Part shown: positions 1 to 4,862 of the stretch, one piece after another
Layout of the letters: the number at the start of each line of letters is the position of its first letter
Numbering within the stretch: position 1 is the first letter of the stretch
Assembly (NCBI GenBank): GCA_002900555.1
Contig: MUGD01000130.1
Coordinates: 1 to 5,611 of the forward strand
Reading direction: 5' to 3'
DNA: 5,611 nt
From: Thermoplasmata archaeon M9B2D
GTDB lineage: Archaea > Thermoplasmatota > E2 > DHVEG-1
Position numbers and translations under genes: made by a program
The notes under the pieces: model-generated
What the model saw: the letters and a program-made list of their open reading frames with translations, nothing else
Database searches by the model: none
Told to the model about the DNA's origin: nothing

Positions 1-86
1 ATATCATACAGCACTTGGTAATCATTGCAGTCCAGCAACACCTTTTGCTCACATACTCAGAAAGTGAGTTATAGTATCTATCGAAT

Positions 87-122
87 AAAAAAGCTGGTGA
101 ATAAGCAGGGTTATTCACGCAG
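87..122 (-). terminator. Hairpin with T6 tail, read leftward
   Basis: GTGAATAA at 97-104 pairs perfectly with TTATTCAC at 111-118 across a six-base loop. CTG (94-96) and CAG (120-122) extend the stem past one bulged base. On the minus strand the stem is followed, after one base, by six T residues (complement of A6 at 87-92). This has the form of an intrinsic terminator for leftward transcription. Archaeal termination depends mostly on the T tract, so the hairpin may be incidental. It lies about 380 bases after the stop of the leftward surface-protein gene, so it could be a back-up terminator or serve an unseen transcript. Confidence 0.35.
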
Positions 123-140
123 AAAGGTAGTAGTACACGG

Positions 141-181
141 TAAATGAGTATGACTTTCATGAATATCGTCATTCTCACTTA
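141..181. repeat. Imperfect 14-base inverted repeat
   Basis: The arm at 141-154 (contains ATGAGTATGAC) pairs with the arm at 168-181 (contains GTCATTCTCAC) at 12 of 14 positions. The 13-base loop itself contains the palindrome TTCATGAA. It could be an RNA stem-loop or a protein-binding site. No T-run follows directly on either strand, so I do not call it a terminator. Confidence 0.4.
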
Positions 182-418
182 TTATCTGTATTCAGATTTT
201 AAGTACAGCTTTTTAAACTAGATTATCAAGGATTTTGTCCGGGGAGCCTGAGGATTAATACTTGCTAGTCTTATGGATCAATAGAGTACATGACATGCTT
301 TCATCCTTTTCCTCCAACTTCCTCTACATAGCATATAATATATAATATCAAGGGGAATATAGATATTACATATAACGAATATTAGAACAAATAAACGATA
401 AATGAAACATCACTCAGT

Positions 419-438
419 AAAAATATGTCGTCGAAAAA
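419..438 (-). terminator. Oligo-T tracts after the surface-protein gene
   Basis: A5 runs at 419-423 and 434-438 read as T5 tracts on the minus strand, about 65-85 bases past the TGA stop of the leftward gene. Archaeal RNA polymerase commonly terminates at such U-rich tracts. There is no clear hairpin before them, and short T tracts are frequent by chance in AT-rich DNA, so support is weak. Confidence 0.22.
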
Positions 439-502
439 TCGAAAGGTATTGAAGAGTCACGAGATTCTCCATAGGGAATATGAAGACAATAATCTAGGAT
501 CC

Positions 503-2434
503 TCAGCGTTTCTTCTTCAATACCACTATGATTGCAATAGCAGCAATTGCAATTCCGCCCACAATTATGTAGTTCATTAACTCTGGGGGAATTAAAGGAG
601 GAACATAGTCCCCTGTGGCATATCCATACAAGGCGAGTTTGCTATCGCTAGTATAATCTCCGGTTCTATATGTTTCTTGTACCATAACGTATGTCAAACC
701 ATTGGAACTTGCAACATGACCATATGCATAGAAGAGACTTTTTTCAAATTCATTCCCTATTACTTGATCCAAAGCAAGTGTTCCATTATGATAGAATTTG
801 ATAAGTTCATGTTCTGATGCATATTTATAGAGTCGGGCTAGAACGACCACAGACCCATCATTTTCAACAGAAATACTGCCTGACAAGTGTTCATTATATA
901 CAGGGACATATGAATAGGTTCGACCTAGTGTATAGTTCCAGATTAGCTCCCTCTGTTGATTGTATTTAGAAATGACCATATCTGTTCTTTCACCAGCTTG
1001 TGGAACATCATGAGTGAATTGAAAGGTTGTATAGACGTTCCCAGCTAGATCAACATCAAATGATAAAACATCAGTCATGTTCCACAACTCGTTTCCATCA
1101 AAGTCCCAACACTGAAGAATATCACCCAGAACTGAAGATAACGTATAGATTCTAGTACTGTTTAATGCGTAGATTCCCTCCGCATATCGAGCTGCTAGTG
1201 TTCTGTTCCACATGAAGTTTCCATCTGAATTGAACTTGACAAGCGAGGATTTCAGGGAATTCCATGTTCCCCAATTTTCATATTGCTCCGTTATAATGAA
1301 GACTGAACCATCAGAACCAACATCAATTCCATTTGCGATTTCTTCATTTCCAAGGTCATGTGTTGTTTCCCAAACTATCGAACCTGAGAGAGACCATTTT
1401 ACAATAAGAATATCATGAGTTGAAGTTCTCTCATCATATCCCGCTGTAAATATAGCATCCTCAGATGCAGCAATTCCGCGTGCTCCTGTGCTTCCTATTC
1501 GTTCTGCCCAGAGAGGAGTGCAATACTCATTCCACTTCATTAGAACTGTGTCTTGAATAGAATATGTTTCACTCCTTGATTCCCCAACTGTAAACACCGA
1601 ATTATCTGGTCCCAAAACAATGTCATTGAAATAATCACCAACATTATGCAAATCTGCGTCAGCTGGAAAATCGACAAGATTCTGTCTCGTTGATTCCCAC
1701 TGGCCTTTTAGAACGGGAGATAAGGCATCCTCTGAATCAACCGGTGTTCCATTTACCAAAGCAAGATCAAGACTACGTATCGTTGCGGAAATTGTACCAT
1801 CATAGGAGCTTTCAAGCCCTCGGAAAGAAGCAGTAGGAATCAATCCAATATACAATGCAAGAGTATCTCCAAATTCAACATTCAGATTTTGCTCAATCGC
1901 ATATGGAGATATCTCGCGACTTGACTGGTAATAACCTGGTGTCATCGAAAACGAGCCGTAGACACTTGCTTCATTGTCGTACATATCTACCAACCAGCCT
2001 CTTAGAACAACAAAACTGTAATCAGTACTGATCGAGAAATCACCAGTCATACTAATACCAAAATCAATATTCATGACAATATTTCTTGGTCTGTCCTTGA
2101 AAGGCCAGGTGAAACTCCTATTGAAATAGATGTAATCCTCTGAAGATGCTCCATTCCAGGTTAGGTTGTTTGTGGACTCATGAGTCCAGATCAATTCGAC
2201 GAACCCATAGTTTCCGTCCCTCTCACTATCAGACTGCCAACCTGAAAATTCTGTACTAGTCCCGTGAGTATAGAAATCCACAGGATCTAGGAATTCAACA
2301 TCCTCCAGTACGTTTTCCACATCTGCTTCTGCGTTGCTGAATGATCTCTCTAATTCATAGTTGCTTGGTATTACTGCAGTTGCAGGGATCATCATAAGCA
2401 CAAGCAGAAAGATTAGACTCATCCATTTCTTCAA
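503..2434 (-). CDS. Secreted, membrane-anchored beta-propeller surface protein
   Basis: This 643-residue protein is probably exported and held on the outer face of the membrane. Residues 1-20 form a signal peptide (MKKW, then a hydrophobic core ending near ATA). Residues 50-230 are beta-rich and of no family I recognise. Residues 265-610 hold at least six repeats of the form [hydrophobic]-x-K-[W/F/Y]-x(3-4)-G-x(3)-W, at about 295, 340, 396, 437, 485 and 542, usually followed by a 'D-G-S-V' strand. This is typical of SBBP/PQQ-like propellers. A Pro-rich linker (611-617) leads to one helix (621-639) and a KKKR tail that should face the cytoplasm. Eight N-glycosylation sequons are visible (N90, N105, N228, N410, N425, N452, N500, N550). 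The start is TTG at 2434, preceded by GAGGG with a 7-base spacer; it supplies the basic signal-peptide N-region. ATG at 2422 is the alternative. Ligand and function are unknown. Confidence 0.9.
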   Translation of the reverse strand: MKKWMSLIFLLVLMMIPATAVIPSNYELERSFSNAEADVENVLEDVEFLDPVDFYTHGTSTEFSGWQSDSERDGNYGFVELIWTHESTNNLTWNGASSEDYIYFNRSFTWPFKDRPRNIVMNIDFGISMTGDFSISTDYSFVVLRGWLVDMYDNEASVYGSFSMTPGYYQSSREISPYAIEQNLNVEFGDTLALYIGLIPTASFRGLESSYDGTISATIRSLDLALVNGTPVDSEDALSPVLKGQWESTRQNLVDFPADADLHNVGDYFNDIVLGPDNSVFTVGESRSETYSIQDTVLMKWNEYCTPLWAERIGSTGARGIAASEDAIFTAGYDERTSTHDILIVKWSLSGSIVWETTHDLGNEEIANGIDVGSDGSVFIITEQYENWGTWNSLKSSLVKFNSDGNFMWNRTLAARYAEGIYALNSTRIYTLSSVLGDILQCWDFDGNELWNMTDVLSFDVDLAGNVYTTFQFTHDVPQAGERTDMVISKYNQQRELIWNYTLGRTYSYVPVYNEHLSGSISVENDGSVVVLARLYKYASEHELIKFYHNGTLALDQVIGNEFEKSLFYAYGHVASSNGLTYVMVQETYRTGDYTSDSKLALYGYATGDYVPPLIPPELMNYIIVGGIAIAAIAIIVVLKKKR

Positions 2435-2441
2435 TGAATTG

Positions 2442-2446
2442 CCCTC
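2442..2446 (-). promoter_or_regulatory. Ribosome site selecting the TTG start
   Basis: On the minus strand GAGGG lies seven bases before the TTG at 2434-2432. This spacing supports TTG rather than the ATG four codons further in, which has no comparable purine motif at a useful distance. Confidence 0.55.
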
Positions 2447-2482
2447 ATATTCTTAGTATATTGCAGATGCCTTCCAGTCCTC

Positions 2483-2498
2483 TATTTATATTGCTTTA
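2483..2498 (-). promoter_or_regulatory. Archaeal BRE/TATA promoter of the surface-protein gene
   Basis: On the minus strand TATAAATA (2490-2483) is preceded by the purine-rich TAAAGCAA (2498-2491), a believable BRE plus TATA box. A transcript start about 23-25 bases downstream falls near 2460. That gives a leader of roughly 26 bases, just long enough to carry the GAGGG ribosome site before the TTG start. It is the best promoter in the window. Confidence 0.6.
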
Positions 2499-2578
2499 TT
2501 CTGGAAATTAGACCTCCAAGTTGAAAGACTCATGAATTTGCAGTAGGGAATTAATTCTAATTGACCAATCACATAATG

Positions 2579-2586
2579 ATTTATAT
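2579..2586 (+). promoter_or_regulatory. TATA box for the response-regulator pair
   Basis: ATTTATAT at 2579-2586 is a good archaeal TATA box, though the bases before it (CACATAATG) are a poor BRE. It predicts a transcript start near 2606-2610 and a leader of about 75 bases before the first receiver gene. The box overlaps the first copy of an 8-base direct repeat, and the predicted start overlaps the second. Confidence 0.5.
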
Positions 2587-2606
2587 CGAGAATCACAGTA
2601 TCGAGA
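2584..2606 (+). repeat. Direct repeat TATCGAGA over the promoter
   Basis: TATCGAGA occurs at 2584-2591 and again at 2599-2606, a 15-base period. The first copy overlaps the end of the TATA box and the second the predicted transcript start. A protein bound here would block TBP or polymerase, so this is a candidate operator. The 15-base period is not a whole number of helical turns, and two 8-base copies can arise by chance. Confidence 0.35.
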
Positions 2607-2683
2607 TGTACAACTCAGCGTCGCAATGGACCGAAGGAATGTTGCTCAGGTCCAGTTGAACAGAGAAAGGTTGGCAAAAACTC

Positions 2684-3046
2684 ATGGTCACAATCTTTAT
2701 CGTGGATGACGAGGCAATTCTTCATCGACTGTACAAGGATGTTTTCTCGATTAAGGGTCATGAGGTTGTTGCTGATGCTTTTGATGGCGCAGAGGCCGTG
2801 GAGAAGTTCATCAGCCTCGATCCCAAGCCTGATGTCATAATTCTTGATCATAGGATGCCTAACCGTGACGGGATGCAAACGATGAAAGAGATCTTGGCCC
2901 TCCAGGAAGATGCCAAGATAGTGTTCATTAGTGCAGATGCGAATGTTCGAGAGCAGGCAATGAGTAATGGGGCTGCAAGCTTCGGCCTGAAACCAGTGAC
3001 AATCCGACACATGCTCGATTTAGTAGAAAGTGCAGTATCTGAATGA
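2684..3046 (+). CDS. Single-domain response regulator (receiver)
   Basis: This 120-residue protein is one complete CheY-like receiver domain and nothing else. It carries the acidic metal-binding pair D8-D9 (IVDDE), the phospho-acceptor D55 (ILDHRMPNRDG), the switch S83 (VFISAD) and K103-P104 (GLKPV), so it should accept a phosphoryl group from a histidine kinase, bind Mg2+ and act in the cytoplasm through protein contacts. No output domain is present; no histidine kinase gene lies in the window, so its phosphodonor is unknown. The ATG follows AAAGGTTGG by about nine bases; an in-frame TGA at 2657-2659 and no other ATG in between fix the start well. It is the first gene of a probable two-gene unit with the second receiver about 50 bases downstream. 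Length, motifs and order are normal for the family. Confidence 0.95.
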   Translation: MVTIFIVDDEAILHRLYKDVFSIKGHEVVADAFDGAEAVEKFISLDPKPDVIILDHRMPNRDGMQTMKEILALQEDAKIVFISADANVREQAMSNGAASFGLKPVTIRHMLDLVESAVSE

Positions 3047-3082
3047 TCAATGAGACTTTGGTTGATTCTGATGTCTTCAATT

Positions 3083-3089
3083 GGTGGTG
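3083..3089 (+). promoter_or_regulatory. Ribosome site supporting a CTG start
   Basis: GGTGGTG lies seven bases before CTG at 3097. It matches part of the archaeal anti-Shine-Dalgarno complement (GGAGGTGATC). It is the main DNA-level reason to place the second receiver's start upstream of its first ATG. Confidence 0.4.
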
Positions 3090-3096
3090 TTGAATC

Positions 3097-3474
3097 CTGA
3101 AAGACAATAGCCATTCTGGAGTTATTGTTGCAGGAGAAGTTCCTCTTCTAAGAGTATTACTTAAGATGGCTCTTGAAGACTCAGGTTTTGATGTAATTGG
3201 CGAAGCTGAGGATAGAGAGAGTCTTCTTATCATGTGCCAGGGGAATAGTCCCTCAGTGGTATTGATTGACTTCAGCATTGAACAGGAGGGGCTTGTACGC
3301 CTTATTGAAGACCTCTTGGATATTGATCCTGTGGTAGCTATTGTTGTTATTTCTGACCTTGTTGAAGGTCAAAGTGAGACCGTTCTCGCGGCCGGCGCAC
3401 GCGCCTTTTTGCAGAAACCTTTCAGCATGTTCGATATGACTGATATTGTTAGAAAGGTAAAGCCTATCTACTAG
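3097..3474 (+). CDS. Atypical single-domain receiver, probable CTG start
   Basis: Read from CTG at 3097 the protein has 125 residues and is a full receiver fold: strand 1 (GVIVAGEVPLLRVLLKMAL), D58 as phospho-acceptor (VVLIDFS), S86 as the switch Ser (VVISDL) and K107-P108 (FLQKPF). The first in-frame ATG, at 3166, would begin inside helix 1 and delete strand 1, so it is unlikely to be the real start even though gene finders would choose it. An in-frame TGA at 3091-3093 limits extension. The acidic pair expected after strand 1 (D-D-E) reads A12-G13-E14, so Mg2+ binding and normal phosphorylation are doubtful. An ATG at 3050 or 3071 in another frame would join this frame if one base were missing from the assembly. 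It probably shares a transcript with the preceding receiver; its 3' end overlaps the convergent membrane-protein gene by 11 bases. Confidence 0.8.
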   Translation: MKDNSHSGVIVAGEVPLLRVLLKMALEDSGFDVIGEAEDRESLLIMCQGNSPSVVLIDFSIEQEGLVRLIEDLLDIDPVVAIVVISDLVEGQSETVLAAGARAFLQKPFSMFDMTDIVRKVKPIY

Positions 3475-3826
3475 ATATTGAGATTGAGAAATCCAGATCT
3501 CCGAAACATAGAAGCATAATGCTAATGAATATTATAATTATGGCATATGCCTCCATCAATAATGACGTCATTCCCTGAAAATGCGTTACGAATGCTATTG
3601 CCGCAAAAACGGTCAAAGCTATACAGGCAAGGGTGAATAGCATTTTGACCCATTCTGATTCTAGTAGGATTAGTCCTAGGAATAACACGAAGTAAGGCAT
3701 TCCCAAAACAACAATAAAGATCACGCGTTCACCAACAATTGGAAAGATCATGTCTATCCCTGTTGCAAAGACCATAATCTCCAAAACCGCAAAAACAAGG
3801 ATGTTGATTGCTAGGAATTTCTCCAT
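3464..3826 (-). CDS. Small four-helix membrane protein, unknown family
   Basis: This 120-residue, very hydrophobic protein has four likely membrane helices at about residues 5-22, 36-55, 62-81 and 91-108. Short loops carry charges (D25, E33-R34, E56/E58/K61) and the tail is polar (GDLDFSISISSR). I do not recognise a family or see catalytic motifs. The start chosen is ATG at 3826, preceded on the minus strand by AGGAG with a 5-base spacer, the strongest ribosome site here. ATG at 3844, six codons earlier (MKTGEI), follows a weaker GGCGAT. The gene lies 44 bases after the KaiC-like gene on the same strand (26 from the earlier ATG), so the two are probably co-transcribed. It could act as that ATPase's membrane partner or sensor, which is inference from position only. 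Confidence 0.8.
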   Translation of the reverse strand: MEKFLAINILVFAVLEIMVFATGIDMIFPIVGERVIFIVVLGMPYFVLFLGLILLESEWVKMLFTLACIALTVFAAIAFVTHFQGMTSLLMEAYAIIIIFISIMLLCFGDLDFSISISSR

Positions 3827-3831
3827 TATTT

Positions 3832-3836
3832 CTCCT
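3832..3836 (-). promoter_or_regulatory. AGGAG ribosome site inside the annotatable frame
   Basis: On the minus strand AGGAG is five bases before ATG at 3826 and lies within the codons that would be translated from ATG at 3844. This decides for the shorter, 120-residue protein. Confidence 0.5.
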
Positions 3837-3854
3837 GTTTTCATTGCTATCGCC

Positions 3855-3873
3855 TGAAGACTGTAAGTCTTTA
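3855..3873 (-). repeat. Intercistronic hairpin after the KaiC-like gene
   Basis: AAGACT (3857-3862) and AGTCTT (3866-3871) pair perfectly around a three-base loop. A G-T pair and a T-A pair extend the stem to eight. The TAA stop of the KaiC-like gene is inside it. No T-run follows on the minus strand, so it is not a classic terminator; it may affect mRNA stability or access to the next ribosome site. Confidence 0.35.
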
Positions 3874-4626
3874 ATCTGGTAACCTAGCATCAGGAAAGGC
3901 AACTATTCCCTCTGAACCTATCTTGAATATTACACGGCGCATGTCATGCTTGGCTCCCCTCATCTTCACAACCCTCATTGTGCGTACATAGTCCCCAGAG
4001 GAGTACATTGTGTCAAGTTTTACTACACCATCACAGATGAAGTAAGGCATCTCGTCATTTTGAGCGTTTTCGTGCGCTTTTAGCTCATGTGTCAATAGAA
4101 CTGTATTTTGACCATCAGCTATGTCCCGTATGAATCCATAGACAAGCTGGCGGATTTCTGAGTGATCTCCAGCAAGTTCCAATAATGGTCCCAGTCCATC
4201 AATCACAATTCGTTTGGCTTTGACTTCAGTTGCTTTCTTACGTACAAGCTCTGCAAGTCTTGGAACTGTAAACGGTTGCTCTCTCAGTAATGGATGGTCA
4301 AAACCAATGACATATTCATAACTTGTTTCGGTAGGAACTAATTTCAAGGTACCACTTAGGATGGTGAGATTTTCTGATTCAATAGCATTTTTGGGATTCC
4401 AGCCAAAGTCTTTCATGTCCTCAAGAATCATATCAGAAGTCTGGTCCAATGAGAAGAGAATACCCTTCTCGCCCTTCTTCACACCATCGAAGAGGAAATG
4501 CCATGTCAGAATACTCTTACCTGTTCCAGGTCCTCCTGCTAACAAGGTAGATCTACCTTTGACATATCCTCCTGAAAGAAGTTCATCTAGACCTTCAACT
4601 CCACTGCTGACTCTCTCTTTTGGCAT
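3871..4626 (-). CDS. KaiC/RadA-like single-domain ATPase
   Basis: This is a 251-residue KaiC-type P-loop ATPase with one domain, about half the length of two-domain cyanobacterial KaiC. From ATG at 4626: the family's opening (RVSSGVEGLDELLSGGY, residues 5-21), Walker A GGPGTGKS at 31-38, Walker B RIVIDG with D143, the LLTHE strand at 177-181, and the typical ending KMRGAKHD at 221-228 before a final beta hairpin. Family members bind ATP, usually form hexamers, and are thought to act in archaeal signalling rather than in a clock. The catalytic Glu-Glu pair expected in 'F-E-E-T' reads D61-Q62 (FSLDQTS), so hydrolysis may be slow or absent. GTG at 4635 (adding three residues) is an alternative start and could be used by a leaderless mRNA. 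The gene heads a leftward pair with a small membrane protein, and receiver genes converge on it. The specific cellular role is unknown. Confidence 0.93.
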   Translation of the reverse strand: MPKERVSSGVEGLDELLSGGYVKGRSTLLAGGPGTGKSILTWHFLFDGVKKGEKGILFSLDQTSDMILEDMKDFGWNPKNAIESENLTILSGTLKLVPTETSYEYVIGFDHPLLREQPFTVPRLAELVRKKATEVKAKRIVIDGLGPLLELAGDHSEIRQLVYGFIRDIADGQNTVLLTHELKAHENAQNDEMPYFICDGVVKLDTMYSSGDYVRTMRVVKMRGAKHDMRRVIFKIGSEGIVAFPDARLPD

Positions 4627-4656
4627 TGTTACCACGATTATTTACTTACATGCACC

Positions 4657-4669
4657 GATTTAATCTTTG
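4657..4669 (-). promoter_or_regulatory. Weak TATA/BRE of the KaiC-like gene
   Basis: On the minus strand CAAAG followed by ATTAAAT resembles a BRE and a weak TATA box centred near 4661. The expected transcript start is close to 4635, so the message would be leaderless from GTG 4635 or have a leader of about nine bases before ATG 4626. The match is modest. Confidence 0.3.
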
Positions 4670-4700
4670 ACAATTAGTATTTTGCCTAAATAGCACATCC

Positions 4701-4714
4701 ACGAAAGCTATATC
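4701..4714 (+). promoter_or_regulatory. Possible promoter of the helical-repeat gene
   Basis: ACGAAAGC followed by TATATC resembles BRE plus TATA on the plus strand. It would start transcription near 4735 and leave a leader of about 95-130 bases. The TATA match is short, so this is tentative. Confidence 0.28.
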
Positions 4715-4758
4715 TCTCAAAATCCTGACGTATGCGAAGGGAACCACTAGAATCCTTT

Positions 4759-4792
4759 TGAAAGAGAAGGAAAGAAAGAAGTCGAGAAACAG
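4759..4792 (+). other. Polypurine run in the leader of the helical-repeat gene
   Basis: Almost every base here is A or G on the plus strand (broken by TC at 4782-4783 and C at 4790), in repeating GAAAG/GGAAA units. It sits between the likely promoter and the start of the rightward gene. No gene of convincing composition uses it: the plus-strand frames crossing it are short and start-poor. It may be an unstructured mRNA leader or a protein-binding tract. Confidence 0.4.
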
Positions 4793-4862
4793 GCCTTGCA
4801 AGCCTCGGAAGAGAGAAAGGGACTGATGAGTGTTGCAGAATAATCCAATAATCCCGGAATTC

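Larger units (their letters stand above)
1..502. other. Intergenic stretch without a convincing gene
   Basis: No open frame of believable length starts here on either strand. The first 67-74 bases could be the last codons of a rightward gene entering from the left: one frame is open to TGA at 65-67 and another to TAG at 72-74, and nothing decides between them. The rest is AT-rich and holds a T-tailed hairpin (87-122), a long imperfect inverted repeat (141-181), a pyrimidine-rich run around 300-328, an alternating AT tract near 331-350, and A5 runs that read as T5 tracts downstream of the leftward surface-protein gene. I see no tRNA or other structured RNA that I can name. Confidence 0.6.

Noticed and set aside
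2..67. Possible C-terminal end of a rightward gene (21 codons, TGA at 65-67)
   Set aside because: A second frame is equally open to TAG at 72-74, and 21 codons give no family signal. It cannot be told from chance without sequence to the left.
144..221. 25-codon rightward frame starting MSMTFMNIVIL
   Set aside because: It has no convincing ribosome site, is built on the inverted repeat at 141-181, and is too short to support from sequence alone.
1370..1395. GGTTCGA on the minus strand resembling a tRNA T-loop
   Set aside because: It lies in coding sequence, and no acceptor, D or anticodon arms can be folded around it.
1212..1418. 68-codon frame on the plus strand
   Set aside because: It lies wholly antisense inside the well-supported surface-protein gene and has no recognisable features.
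2615..3278. Three overlapping leftward frames of 88-131 codons
   Set aside because: They are antisense to the two receiver genes, whose motifs are clear. The leftward translations resemble no protein family.
4361..4663. 100-codon plus-strand frame
   Set aside because: It is antisense to the Walker A half of the KaiC-like gene, which is certain.
4821..4832. CTGATGA motif resembling a hammerhead core or a C/D-box RNA
   Set aside because: No GAAA with flanking stems for a hammerhead follows, and the C and D boxes are not at guide-RNA spacing. It is explained by the TGA-TGA before the gene start.
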